Source: Lewinella cohaerens DSM 23179
GTDB lineage: Bacteria; Bacteroidota; Bacteroidia; Chitinophagales; Saprospiraceae
Direction: 5' to 3'
Assembly: GCF_000379805.1 (NCBI RefSeq)
Contig: NZ_KB903540.1
Coordinates: forward strand, 9,566 to 73,565
Length of the DNA stretch: 64,000 nt
Below, one piece after another: positions 53,385-62,594 of the stretch. The number at the start of each line of letters is the position of its first letter. Positions within the stretch are counted from its first letter, which is position 1. The translations under genes and the position numbers were made by a program. The notes under the pieces are model-generated. The model saw only the letters and a program-made list of their open reading frames with translations, did no database searches and had not been told where the DNA came from.

Positions 53385-54407
53385 TTACACGCCTGCCATA
53401 AAACTACCGTCTTGTAAGCTGTCGTAAAAATCACCTAGATATTTAGTGACTTGTCGCTTGCTGGATTTACTCAAATGAGGGTAGTTGTCTACCAACTGCA
53501 TTACCGCTGTTTCTTTGGATAAGAACTGCTGAACAGTCGTATCAAGCGTATTGCTACTTGCCGCAAATTCCCATATCCACATTCTTTGCTTTATGTGGCT
53601 TTGATCAAGATTGGGGTTAGGTATGGCATATTCTGCATCTACCAAGCCAGAAAAGTCAAAATCGTAAGGAACAATTTTAAACTGTCCTCCAGCTTGCTGC
53701 TGTACATGCTTTACATTGCGAGGAATTTTCACGTTATAATCCGCGTTGCCTATCATGTACTGGAACAAAGCGACCTGCTCAAGGTTGCCAGGCACGTACT
53801 TTTCTTGAGACAAGTTAAAACATTCATCACATTCTTCACCTCCCAAGGCCTGCGCCATTTCGTCAGTATCTTCGATCAGAATACCAAAGCGTTCTACAGA
53901 TTCGCCAGTCTTGGCATTACGGTAAGTTACTTGAACAAGCTGGGTGCGAAAACCTTCCCCAGTAATCAGACGGTACATATCATAGGCCAATTGCTCACGT
54001 AAAACGTTGTCGGCATTATCAAAGTTATCAGAACAGTGCGTTACTAACTTAAACTTGTTGTGGCGCTGTAAGCCAGCTGCTTCCAACATGTCTTTAGATA
54101 ACTTCAACTTAAGAGGCGGAAAATCACATACCCGGCGACGGTAACGACCGCGAACTTTAACTTTAGCATCCCAATTTTCGCCCTGATGAGAAAATGTAGC
54201 CGGGAAGTAATCTTCCGAACGCTTCATGTCTGGAAGCCCATCAATATCGAAAGTTAAAGTAAAACGAGTGATGTCGTTAGGGGTAGCCAGGCGGTCAAAA
54301 AAACTTTGTTGACCTTTGACAGTAGCAGTTGTTTCGGGTGCAGCAGACATAAACAGTCCACCTAACAGTACAAGCAGTACTGCTGGATACAGGAATCGGG
54401 CTTTCAT
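53385..54407 (-). CDS. CotH-like secreted protein (atypical kinase fold)
   Basis: A 340-residue protein with an N-terminal signal or anchor (MKARFLYPAVLLVLLGGLFM). The order of motifs follows CotH-type kinases: KVRGRYRRRVCDFPPLKLKL, KFKLVTHCSDNFDNADNVLR, then EQLAYDMYRLI, an AGNA-like MIGNADYNVKIPRNV, and a metal-binding-like VPYDFDFSGL. CotH in Bacillus phosphorylates coat proteins; secreted bacteroidotal relatives are uncharacterised. Several cysteines (HCSDN, GEECDECF) may form disulfides. The start complementary to 54405-54407 fits the signal. Confidence 0.65.
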   Translation of the reverse strand: MKARFLYPAVLLVLLGGLFMSAAPETTATVKGQQSFFDRLATPNDITRFTLTFDIDGLPDMKRSEDYFPATFSHQGENWDAKVKVRGRYRRRVCDFPPLKLKLSKDMLEAAGLQRHNKFKLVTHCSDNFDNADNVLREQLAYDMYRLITGEGFRTQLVQVTYRNAKTGESVERFGILIEDTDEMAQALGGEECDECFNLSQEKYVPGNLEQVALFQYMIGNADYNVKIPRNVKHVQQQAGGQFKIVPYDFDFSGLVDAEYAIPNPNLDQSHIKQRMWIWEFAASSNTLDTTVQQFLSKETAVMQLVDNYPHLSKSSKRQVTKYLGDFYDSLQDGSFMAGV

Positions 54408-55010
54408 AATTTCAGTCGGGTTAAGAAGTGCTTCTAACACTTCCTTTTTATAATCGGGTTCAAACAATAGACGAGGTCATTCCCTCATTGGTTGCAACAA
54501 AGATGCATGTAATTGCCCCTTACCCCCAATAATTTTACCTGAACTGCTCAAAATATGCGACGAATACCACCAAATTGGGAGTGAATGGAATTGCCTTTCG
54601 ATGAACGACCCTTTTTCTCGGATGAAGCTCAGAGAACTTTATATACCGCCGGCAATAAGCAAAAAAAAGCAAGCGACACGTATTATATATACGGTCGCTT
54701 GCCTGGTTTTAGTAAAGTTGGCTAAAAACCAAGGGGATAAAGTAAAGTATTCTTCCCCAAAAACAGTCTTAGATAAATTTGTCAGGTGATTTCCGGCTTT
54801 TGCCACTTATACATATACATTCAGAATACACTTGATTTCTCACCAAACATAAAACTTTTGCTTAAAGGACAGGGACCGATGCTGTGAACAAGGAAGTGCT
54901 TGCAGCCAAATGAAGCCGGAGCGCAGCGATAAAATAGTCCACCTTTACTAATTCCCGTAATTTTGGGGTAATTTGTAAGAAACCGTTCATAATTAAGTGC
55001 AATAACTATT
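54408..55010. other. Large intergenic region with an orphan terminator
   Basis: About 600 bp between divergent genes. A strong minus-strand terminator at 54661-54702 belongs to neither neighbour. A 62-codon plus-strand frame (54601-54789) and a 65-codon minus-strand frame (54821-55018) exist, but neither has a convincing start region or composition. A possible minus-strand -7 box, TATGTTTG, lies at 54844-54851. Confidence 0.55.
54661..54702 (-). terminator. Orphan rho-independent terminator on the minus strand
   Basis: GCAAGCGAC (54669-54677) pairs with GTCGCTTGC (54694-54702) and is extended by ACGTA/TACG. On the minus strand it is followed by eight T (complement of 54661-54668). No annotated minus-strand gene ends here. 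Confidence 0.75.
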
Positions 55011-56126
55011 TTGGCCAAAACACCAAAACATCAACCAGCTGAAGCTTGGTCGGGCAAACCCCTCCTCATTGGTATAGGTATTATGTATGCCTTTATCCAA
55101 TTGACAACACTTACCCGTGTTTATGCGCTCAATTATTTGGATAATTTAAATAGTCCAAGTAGCGAAATAATCCGCGACCGCCTCATCGCTACCATTGTAG
55201 GGCTCACCTTTATTTACCTTATCGTTACCATTTCACGGTATTTCCTAAGAAGAAACTGGCCAGGGTTCCGCATCATTGTGGCACACATGCTGATGGTCGT
55301 ACCCATTACTTTTTGCTGGTATTTTGTCTTTGGCCGGGTAGCCCTATGGTTTTGTCAGGTATTTCAGGATTGCGAACAAAACGTGGACGACCTGGTCTAC
55401 GGTTACCTCCTCAATGCAAATACTCTGACAATGGTGTATTTGCTAGCCGTAGCCGTGACCTACACCTATTATTATGTACGCAGGGATAACGAAAACCAGT
55501 TGCAACAATCAAAAATGGAAACCAAAGTGCTACAAGCACGCATGAAAATGCTGCGTTCCCAGTTGCACCCACACTTTCTTTTCAATACCCTCAATAGCGT
55601 AAACAGCCTGATGGATATTGATGTAAAAAAGGCCCAAGTGATGATTGTTGACTTGGCTGATTTGTTACGAAAAGTATTAGACTGGAAAGACACCCAAAAA
55701 GTGACCCTCAAAGATGAATTGTCTTTACTACAGCGCTATGTAGACATTGAAAAAATGCGATTCAGCGAAGACCTTAGTGTAGACTGGGAGATTGACGAAA
55801 CCGTAACCGATGTAAAAGTACCAGGATTATTATTACAACCATTGGTAGAAAACGCTATTCATCACGGGTTCTCTTCGGATCACCTGGAGTTAAAAATAAA
55901 AATTGCAGCATCCCGTGAAAACGGCCATCTGATCTTAAGGGTTAGCGATGACGGACAAGGTTTTTTGGAAGAAGAAAAAGAGGCCATTTTCGAACAAGGA
56001 ACGGGTTTGCAAAATACCCGTGAACGCCTGCGTACCATGTACGACAAAGATTTTCGCTTCGATGTATACAATACCCATCCTGGCGTAATCAGTGAAGTGG
56101 CAATACCAATAAGAAAAAAAGAATGA
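55011..56126 (+). CDS. LytS/YehU-type sensor histidine kinase
   Basis: A 371-residue inner-membrane kinase. Four hydrophobic segments (about residues 18-150) are followed by a coiled linker and the His_kinase domain: the phospho-acceptor His lies in SQLHPHFLFNTLNSVNSL, the N-box is LLLQPLVENAIHHGF, and the G-box is VSDDGQGF with GTGLQNTRERL. The start appears to be a TTG (TTG-GCC-AAA-ACA) at 55011, as no ATG is available upstream in frame. Its stop overlaps the response regulator start by 4 bp. Confidence 0.92.
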   Translation: MAKTPKHQPAEAWSGKPLLIGIGIMYAFIQLTTLTRVYALNYLDNLNSPSSEIIRDRLIATIVGLTFIYLIVTISRYFLRRNWPGFRIIVAHMLMVVPITFCWYFVFGRVALWFCQVFQDCEQNVDDLVYGYLLNANTLTMVYLLAVAVTYTYYYVRRDNENQLQQSKMETKVLQARMKMLRSQLHPHFLFNTLNSVNSLMDIDVKKAQVMIVDLADLLRKVLDWKDTQKVTLKDELSLLQRYVDIEKMRFSEDLSVDWEIDETVTDVKVPGLLLQPLVENAIHHGFSSDHLELKIKIAASRENGHLILRVSDDGQGFLEEEKEAIFEQGTGLQNTRERLRTMYDKDFRFDVYNTHPGVISEVAIPIRKKE

Positions 56127-56887
56127 CACGAACATTAATCATTGATGACGAAGCACTAGCCCGCCAACGGGTACGCAAGCTATTGGAAACACGTAGTGAT
56201 GTTGAAATAATGCAAGAGTGCCGCAACGGTAAAGAAGCTATCCAGGCTATTACAGAACACCAGCCAGACCTCATCTTCTTGGATATTCAGATGAAAGATA
56301 TGACGGGGTTTGACGTCCTGCAGTCCTTACCTGAAAACAGCTGGCCATTGACCATCTTCATAACCGCATACGACAAATACGCCATTCAAGCCTTCGATAT
56401 ATTCGCTTTTGATTATTTACTCAAGCCTTTTAAGAATGAGCGCTTCTATCTTTCTCTTGATAAAGCGATTCAACAATTGCAACAGGAAGAGGAGCAAGAG
56501 CAGCGAGTAGATCAGTTAAAAGAATTGGTTAATTACCTACAAAAGCAGCAGGAAAAACCTGAGCCGATGGCCTTGAAACAAGGTAGTAAAATCAGCTTGG
56601 TACAACTAGAAGACATTCGCTACATCGAAGCTTCCGGCTACTACATAGAAGTGTATACCAGCGAGAGCAAGCGCCTGCTACTACGCGAATCTATGACCAA
56701 TATGCTGGAGCAACTGGGCAAGCCCAACTTCATCCGTATTCACCGATCTACCATTATTAATACAGATTTTCTTTCCGAAATCCAACACACCGGTGCCGGA
56801 GATGTCGTCACAAAGATGAAAGATGGAAAGACTTTTCGGGTGAGTAAGTCGTATAAGGAGGCGCTTTTTAAGCGGCTGAAGTTATAG
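56123..56887 (+). CDS. LytTR-family response regulator
   Basis: A 254-residue transcription regulator. The receiver domain has LIIDDEALARQRV, the phospho-accepting Asp54 (LIFLDIQMKDMTGF) and the switch Thr/Lys positions (FITAYDKYA, YLLKPF). A Gln/Glu-rich linker (about 118-147) leads to the LytTR DNA-binding domain (about 150-254; YIEASGYYIEVYT, FIRIHRSTIINTDFL). It is translationally coupled to its kinase. Targets are unknown; no LytTR-type direct repeat was identified nearby. Confidence 0.94.
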   Translation: MTRTLIIDDEALARQRVRKLLETRSDVEIMQECRNGKEAIQAITEHQPDLIFLDIQMKDMTGFDVLQSLPENSWPLTIFITAYDKYAIQAFDIFAFDYLLKPFKNERFYLSLDKAIQQLQQEEEQEQRVDQLKELVNYLQKQQEKPEPMALKQGSKISLVQLEDIRYIEASGYYIEVYTSESKRLLLRESMTNMLEQLGKPNFIRIHRSTIINTDFLSEIQHTGAGDVVTKMKDGKTFRVSKSYKEALFKRLKL

Positions 56888-56992
56888 GATCTTAAAGATG
56901 TACAACTGAGTGCTGCGGTAGCAGTGACTTATCGTTGGTAAGGATTCTTAAATTCGTCTAATCCCAGGCTTTCTAAATAACACTATTGCTAT

Positions 56993-59900
56993 TTAGGAAG
57001 CCTGCCTCTCCTGCAAAATTTCCACCACTTCTCCTTTCCCTACAAAATGTACCCAATATTGATCGACTTTTCCTTTGCCACTGGCTTCCCAGGCCAGCCC
57101 GGCAGCCAACAACTGGTGGCCCGTGTCCAAGGCTGGCCGTTGGTGGTCTCCTCCCGTGAAGGGATTGTACTGAATAAAAACCCGTTGTGTTGGCGTTTCG
57201 ATGACCAAACCCACCGTCGTACGAAAGGTGCGCCCCTCCTTCGACCAGTGAATAGTCTGGCTGGAAAAACACTCAAATAAAGGTGGGAACTGCTGTTCCA
57301 GCCAGGCTTCCCATGCCGCGGCTTGCTCTACCAACTGTTCTGTATCGAAAGTGTCCGGTAAACCAAAACGAAGACTAAGCTCACGAGCCAGCAAGCGACG
57401 CTGACTACTTTCCTTGAGGTAAGCGCTCGCTTTGAGAAAGTGTTCCTGGACTTTCACCAGCACCTCGGGCCTGATTTCCTCCTCTTGCAGCGAGGCAAAA
57501 TAGGTATAGTTATCTCCACAAGTTGTATTTGTGCCGAGCGGAGCGAGTATCTCAACGGCTTCCATTACAGCAAGAGGGTGTTCTTGTTCCCCAAAAACCG
57601 GCGGCATAAAACGGGAAGCCTTATACTTTGATTCCGCCACAGGAAACTGGCGGGGATAGGTCTGCGCACGGATGGTTTTATCCAAAAAACGCCCCTTCCA
57701 CTCCCAAGGCGTGTCAGAGGTAGTGGCATCCAGGGCAGGAATAGATTCATCGCCTTTACTCCACACCCGATTGAGCCACTTGCTCGATCGGCCTTCCTGA
57801 GTCGGGTAAATGAGGTAGTCCCGTGCGCGGGTCAGCCCCACATACATCAGACGTGCTTCTTCGGCCAAAGCCTGCGCTGTTTTGTTTTTTTGTGCTTCAC
57901 TCGTACTCAATGCTTCCAGGAGTGGGGTTCGTGCTGATTGATCGGCGTAAGGGTTCACCCAGTAGCGAAGCCAACGGCCTTTCAATACTTGTGTCAAATC
58001 TACCGTTTCCTGTTCAGCTACCAGATCTACACCCCATAGATCAGCTCGGAGATTTTGCTCTAGATTATGACAGATGACGACGGGCCATTCAAGACCTTTA
58101 CTACGGTGGTAAGTAAGTACATTGACTGCTTGCGGATCTTCTCCTGCACCCTGGAGGTCTGTTTCATCCGCAGAAAGCTGGTTAAGCCACAAAAGAAAAC
58201 CACTAAGGCTGGCAGCGGTATGGGTATTGTTGCAGTTGTTTTCGTATTCCAGAGCCAGTTTGCGCAGTTGGTCAACATTAGCGAGGCGCTGCTCGCTGTT
58301 TCCCCAAACAACAATGCAGCGGCGCAGGTCCAACTCTTCCAATACCTGATGGAGGGTCTCGGCCCCGGAGGCTTCAGCCAGCTCCGGACGAAGCTTGTCT
58401 AATTTTTTAATATAACCGTTCTCCTCAGCCCAGTTGGGGCGCTTGTAATAAGGAATTTCCTTATGTTTTTCCAAATACTCAAGCCGATCCTCTACGATCT
58501 CTTCCAACGGTAGGCGGGCAGCTAATACCTGAATTTCAGCAACAGAAAGCGAGTCGTCTGCATGTAGAATGTACTTCAAACAAGCAAGCACCAAGCGAAT
58601 TTCGGCAGTAGCCAACAAACCCGCCCGAGCGATAGCCGCTTTTAAGCCTGCCCGATGTAAAGATTCTGCTACCGTAGCACAATCACGATTACTACGGCAA
58701 AGAATGGCTACATCTCCGGGCTGGGCCGGACGAAAACCTTTGGTTCCTTTGGGCTGAATGATGACTTTACTCGCGAGCCATTCTTGCAAGGTCCGCGCGA
58801 TACATTCTTCTATCCACGGTTTACCTGGTGCGCGGCGACCCTCCTCTGGTGAAAAATGCCAATGGATGATAGCATCTTCCATCTCCGCAGGTTCGGCGGG
58901 GCTATTTTCGTTTCCTGCGGGTATCCGTACCGCTTCCAGCGCGACCTGTTCAGGAGGCGTTGGCTCAAAAGCTTGGCAGAAGATAGCGTTCACCATGTCT
59001 ACCAAATCAGCACGTGAACGCCAGGATTTGATCTGTATATTTTCTTGTTTGATTCCTCCTGCGGCATCAATGATCGCAGCCATCAGCCGGGGTTCTGCTC
59101 CCCGGAAGCCATAGATCGACTGCTTGGGATCACCCACCCATACGGAGTGTTTAGCCAACTGCGATAACTTTAGAAAAATTTCCAATTGGATGGGGTTGGT
59201 ATCCTGAAATTCGTCTACCATTAAGAGGTCCAATTCGGCACGAAGAACATCTCGCACCTGTTCATTATTCAAGAGTCTACTGACTAATACTTCCATATCA
59301 GTATAGTCAATTAGGCCGCGCCGTTTTTTGTACTCGTCGTATTCCTGAAGCGCCGATACTGCGGTATCGAAAAGCCCAGCAATAAATTGGCGGATGTCTT
59401 GCTGAAAAGCGGGTAATTCCTGGTGTGTCCAGGCAAAAGTTTGCAGAGGTTCTACTATTTCGCGGCTTTTGGCTCCCACACCCAGCTTCCCGATAGTAGC
59501 CCACTGGTGCCAATAGAGATAGCCTCGCAGTTGTATTTCCCGGCGGAAGTTACGCAGTCGATCTTTAGCGGTACTGGTCACTTTAGTGGTGTCTTCGCCG
59601 TTGTCTAATGCGTAGATGGTATCCTCTAGCGATTCTGCGAGTTGCTTGTGAGCCTCTTCTTTAGTCGTTGTTCCAGCGGCAGGGAGGAATTCAGCAAAAG
59701 AAGCCCAAGAGAGGTCCCGACTTTTTTGCAAATCGGTGATCGAGAAATCATTGGCACGTGCGACGTCCACCAGCTGACGAACCTCTTTACGCCAATCAAA
59801 GAAGCCTGTTCGTTTGGTGAGCCCCAAGCGATCAGAAAGTTCGTCCATCTCTTCGATCAGTTCCAACTGGAGGGTAGCAGCCAAAGCTTGATTGAACATT

Positions 59901-60232
59901 TGTTGCTGCTCGCCGTCGGGGAGAATATCTACTTGCGGAGAAACACCAGCTTCAAAGGCAAAGCGCTTGAGTAATTTCACACCCAAGCCATGAACCGTGC
60001 CAATCAAAGCATTGGTGAGCTCGTCGGCTTCTTTGGTCAGGCCACTACTGAGCAGCTTGACGCGCACCCGTTCCTGCAGTTCAGCAGCAGCTTTACGAGT
60101 AAAGGTCGTAGCTATAATTCCGCTAGGCTGGGCATGACCACCTTGTAGTAGGGCGACCATTTCCTGGGTTAGGCGATATGTTTTTCCACTGCCGGCACCT
60201 GCCGAGATGATTTTGAGCTGCTCGAGATTCAT
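56993..60232 (-). CDS. UvrD/RecB-like helicase with degenerate C-terminal nuclease domain
   Basis: A 1079-residue SF1 helicase of the AddA/RecB group. Walker A is SAGAGSGKTYRLTQEM, motif Ia TFTRKAAAELQERV, motif II LLMVDEFQDTNPIQLEIF, motif III VGDPKQSIYGFRGAEP, motif V TYHRSKGLEWPVVI and motif VI YVGLTRARDYL. The ~160-residue C-terminus has the outline of a PD-(D/E)XK nuclease, but where IDYKT is expected it reads FIQYNPF, so it is probably inactive. The AddB-type partner is not adjacent. The start at 60232 is chosen because MNLEQLKIISAGAGSGKT is the normal beginning. Confidence 0.88.
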   Translation of the reverse strand: MNLEQLKIISAGAGSGKTYRLTQEMVALLQGGHAQPSGIIATTFTRKAAAELQERVRVKLLSSGLTKEADELTNALIGTVHGLGVKLLKRFAFEAGVSPQVDILPDGEQQQMFNQALAATLQLELIEEMDELSDRLGLTKRTGFFDWRKEVRQLVDVARANDFSITDLQKSRDLSWASFAEFLPAAGTTTKEEAHKQLAESLEDTIYALDNGEDTTKVTSTAKDRLRNFRREIQLRGYLYWHQWATIGKLGVGAKSREIVEPLQTFAWTHQELPAFQQDIRQFIAGLFDTAVSALQEYDEYKKRRGLIDYTDMEVLVSRLLNNEQVRDVLRAELDLLMVDEFQDTNPIQLEIFLKLSQLAKHSVWVGDPKQSIYGFRGAEPRLMAAIIDAAGGIKQENIQIKSWRSRADLVDMVNAIFCQAFEPTPPEQVALEAVRIPAGNENSPAEPAEMEDAIIHWHFSPEEGRRAPGKPWIEECIARTLQEWLASKVIIQPKGTKGFRPAQPGDVAILCRSNRDCATVAESLHRAGLKAAIARAGLLATAEIRLVLACLKYILHADDSLSVAEIQVLAARLPLEEIVEDRLEYLEKHKEIPYYKRPNWAEENGYIKKLDKLRPELAEASGAETLHQVLEELDLRRCIVVWGNSEQRLANVDQLRKLALEYENNCNNTHTAASLSGFLLWLNQLSADETDLQGAGEDPQAVNVLTYHRSKGLEWPVVICHNLEQNLRADLWGVDLVAEQETVDLTQVLKGRWLRYWVNPYADQSARTPLLEALSTSEAQKNKTAQALAEEARLMYVGLTRARDYLIYPTQEGRSSKWLNRVWSKGDESIPALDATTSDTPWEWKGRFLDKTIRAQTYPRQFPVAESKYKASRFMPPVFGEQEHPLAVMEAVEILAPLGTNTTCGDNYTYFASLQEEEIRPEVLVKVQEHFLKASAYLKESSQRRLLARELSLRFGLPDTFDTEQLVEQAAAWEAWLEQQFPPLFECFSSQTIHWSKEGRTFRTTVGLVIETPTQRVFIQYNPFTGGDHQRPALDTGHQLLAAGLAWEASGKGKVDQYWVHFVGKGEVVEILQERQAS

Positions 60233-60396
60233 GCCTGTAAAAGTAGTATCTTTGAAACAGCACAAAAATAAATTTTCCATTCGTTTTTGTAATAATTGAC
60301 TAAGCCTTACATTTCAAGCGTGTCGGTTATTGCAAAAAACTCAGAGAATGGAAAATTGATTTTTTGCGCAATACTTTACAATCTGACCTTATAACT

Positions 60397-60846
60397 ATGA
60401 TTAAATTCTTTAAGCCCGAAGAAGAAACCTTGATTATTGCGGCCATCCGCCGGGCGGAGATGCAGACTTCCGGAGAAATCCGAGTACACCTGGAGGAAAA
60501 TCCCCGCAAGGAAGCTTTGGAAGAAGCCAAGCGCACTTTCTTTCGACTAGGTATGCACAAAACACAAGATCGCAATGGCGTGCTTATTTTATTAGCCCCC
60601 GAGCAAAAGCAATTTGCGATCATTGGTGACGAAGGCATTGACAAGGTTGTCGAAGGTGATTTTTGGGAAAGCGAACGCGATCTGCTGGCAGGTTACTTTA
60701 AAAAGGGTGCTTTTTGTGCCGGGCTTGTCGCAGCTATCAATCTCATTGGGGAGAAACTAAAAGCCTATTTCCCTTACGAAAAAGAGGATAAAAACGAGCT
60801 ATCAGATGATATTTCCTATGGAAATAACGACGAGCATTTAGGCTAA
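60397..60846 (+). CDS. Cytoplasmic TPM-domain protein
   Basis: A 149-residue protein consisting of one TPM (TLP18.3/Psb32/MOLO-1) domain: AIRRAEMQTSGEIRVHLE, RNGVLILLAPEQKQFAIIGD, EGIDKV. The C-terminal tail is acidic and polar. It lacks the signal peptide and the transmembrane segment usual for TPM proteins, so it is probably cytosolic or peripheral. It lies about 100 bp before a second, membrane-anchored TPM gene. A LemA gene, a frequent partner, is not seen. Confidence 0.85.
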   Translation: MIKFFKPEEETLIIAAIRRAEMQTSGEIRVHLEENPRKEALEEAKRTFFRLGMHKTQDRNGVLILLAPEQKQFAIIGDEGIDKVVEGDFWESERDLLAGYFKKGAFCAGLVAAINLIGEKLKAYFPYEKEDKNELSDDISYGNNDEHLG

Positions 60847-60944
60847 GACAACCAAAGGCTTGTCGAAAACATTTGATAAGTAGACTTCTTTGAGATAAGT
60901 TACTATCGTATAATTTATCGTCCATAGAATAGGATCATATAAAA

Positions 60945-61787
60945 GTGAAAGAGATCAAACAGTTATTCCAAATTCGTTTTTTGTTACTTCTCGCAGGGGT
61001 ATTACTACTAGTACCTTCCCTTACGGGGCAAAAGCAGGTACCAGAACCCACTCAGTACCTGATTAATGATTATGCAGGGTTGCTCAATCGTTCGCAGGTC
61101 GTTGCCTTGGGGGATAAACTGCGCGACTACGTAGGAGAAACTTCTACACAGATCGTCATTGTCACCGAAGAATCGCTGGAAGGAGACGATTCTTTTCAGT
61201 ATGCTCAGCGATTGGCAACCAAATGGGGCATTGGCGGAGCAGGAAATGACAACGGTATTCTCATCTATGTTTCAAAACAAGACCGCCAGGTGCGAATTCA
61301 AACCGGTCAAGGCACAGAGGGCTTCCTACCAGATATCACGGCTAAAAGAATCATTGAAAATATTATTGTTCCGGCTTTTCGTTCCGGAAATTACTACCAA
61401 GGCTTGGATCGGGCTACCGACGCTATCATGGACCTGGGGCGTGGCGAGTATGAAGGAGATGGTTTCAGTAGCAACAATAAAGAGAGTGTCCCAGGTTGGA
61501 TCATCATTGTATTCCTAATCCTCCTGATCGTGGTAATCTCTTGGCTTACGCACAATGATGACGATGATGACGATGGCGGTTATTATCGTGGCGGTCGTTA
61601 TGATATGCCAGAGCGGCGGCATCGTCGTCGCGGACGTACAATTATCTTTCCCGGAGGAGGAGGTTGGTCACGTGGTGGTGGCGGAGGCAGTAGTGGCGGT
61701 GGTGGTTTTGGCGGCTTCGGTGGCGGCGGCTTCGGCGGTTTTGGCGGCGGTAGCTTCGGCGGCGGTGGTGCTGGCGGAAGTTGGTAA
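60945..61787 (+). CDS. Membrane-anchored TPM-domain protein with Gly-rich tail
   Basis: A 280-residue protein starting with GTG. It has a signal peptide (about 1-29), a TPM domain (about 38-165; YLINDYAGLLNRSQVVALGD, TQIVIVTEESL, NDNGILIYVSKQDRQVRIQTG), a transmembrane helix (about 183-201), then an Asp run (DDDDDD), an Arg-rich stretch and a Gly/Phe/Ser-rich tail ending GGGGAGGSW. This is the classical YgcG-like architecture. The tail lies on the cytoplasmic side of the inner membrane. Its function is unproven. Confidence 0.9.
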   Translation: MKEIKQLFQIRFLLLLAGVLLLVPSLTGQKQVPEPTQYLINDYAGLLNRSQVVALGDKLRDYVGETSTQIVIVTEESLEGDDSFQYAQRLATKWGIGGAGNDNGILIYVSKQDRQVRIQTGQGTEGFLPDITAKRIIENIIVPAFRSGNYYQGLDRATDAIMDLGRGEYEGDGFSSNNKESVPGWIIIVFLILLIVVISWLTHNDDDDDDGGYYRGGRYDMPERRHRRRGRTIIFPGGGGWSRGGGGGSSGGGGFGGFGGGGFGGFGGGSFGGGGAGGSW

Positions 61788-61831
61788 ACCAACAAATATT
61801 AGAAGGGAAGTAATTCAGAGAAATAAAGTAC

Positions 61832-62161
61832 ATGGCCGTCAATCCAACATACGTTACCTATGTAGAAGAACAACTCTCAGAATTCGGCACAGTGGAGTTA
61901 AAGAAAATGTTTGGAGGTATTGGCATCTTTCACGAAGGGCTAATGTTTGGTATGATTGGAAGTGATATCTTTCGACTCAAAGTAGACGAACACAACCAAG
62001 CCGACTTTGAAAACCTAGGGGTGCAGCCATATGCTTCAAAAACGAAGAAAAAAGGAATGCCCTACTGGGAAGTTCCTGCTGAAATATTAGAAGACTGTAC
62101 ACTTCTAGCTGTATGGGCAAAAAAATCTTTTGCTGCTGCTCAACGTTCTGCAAAAAAATAA
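61832..62161 (+). CDS. TfoX N-terminal-domain protein
   Basis: A 109-residue protein with only the TfoX_N domain: YVEEQLSEFGTVELKKMFGG, IGIFHEGLMFGMI, RLKVDEHNQADFENLGVQPY, MPYWEVPAE. The DNA-binding-like C-terminal domain of Sxy/TfoX is absent, so a link to competence is not assured. The Lys-rich C-terminus is common in this short subfamily. It precedes the NTF2-like gene by 10 bp. Confidence 0.85.
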   Translation: MAVNPTYVTYVEEQLSEFGTVELKKMFGGIGIFHEGLMFGMIGSDIFRLKVDEHNQADFENLGVQPYASKTKKKGMPYWEVPAEILEDCTLLAVWAKKSFAAAQRSAKK

Positions 62162-62171
62162 ACTCATACCA

Positions 62172-62543
62172 ATGTTGACCAACAAAGAAAATGCAATTGC
62201 CTTTTACAAAATGGCATACGAAGGTAACCCTCGCAAAGCAGTGGAGCTTTACGTCGGGGCGGAATACATCCAGCACAATCCACTGGTAGGTAATGGGCCT
62301 GAACCTTTTATTTCCTACTTTGAAAAAATGCAGGCGGAGTATCCTGACAAATCAATTGAATTTGTACGTGCCATCAGTGAAGGAGACTTGGTGGCTCTGC
62401 ACACGCACCAGGTTTGGCCAGGAAATGACGAGTACGTAACCATGGACTTTTTTCGATTTGATACTCAAGGGAAAATCGTTGAACATTGGGATGCTATGCA
62501 ACAAATTCCAGACGAAAGCCTGAATGGCAATACAATGTATTAG
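62172..62543 (+). CDS. SnoaL/NTF2-like protein
   Basis: A 123-residue protein with the NTF2-like fold of the SnoaL-like polyketide-cyclase family: AIAFYKMAYEGNPRKAVELY, EYIQHNPLVGNGPEPFISYF, GDLVALHTHQVWPGNDEYVT, MDFFRFDTQGKIVEHWD. His residues in IQHNP and HTHQ are typical cavity residues. The start at 62172 follows TfoX closely. The substrate is unknown. Confidence 0.85.
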   Translation: MLTNKENAIAFYKMAYEGNPRKAVELYVGAEYIQHNPLVGNGPEPFISYFEKMQAEYPDKSIEFVRAISEGDLVALHTHQVWPGNDEYVTMDFFRFDTQGKIVEHWDAMQQIPDESLNGNTMY

Positions 62544-62594
62544 TGGTTCAAGCAGTTGAATTTGATGGGGCATAATTGTTTTCAGATATACACC

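Noticed and set aside
54601-54789. 62-codon plus-strand frame in the large intergenic region
   Set aside because: It spans the orphan terminator hairpin, has no family resemblance and no supporting promoter.
54821-55018. 65-codon minus-strand frame with a Cys-rich middle
   Set aside because: It overlaps the start of the histidine kinase gene and lacks start signals. It may be part of a dispersed intergenic repeat, but I could not verify this.
61660-61785. GGT/GGC-rich repeats that could look like a tandem-repeat locus
   Set aside because: They encode the normal Gly-rich tail of a YgcG-like protein.
61555-61965. 136-codon frame rich in Val/Ala overlapping the Gly-rich tail of the TPM gene
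   Set aside because: It is the shifted reading of the GGC/GGT repeat tract and runs into the TfoX-N gene in another frame.
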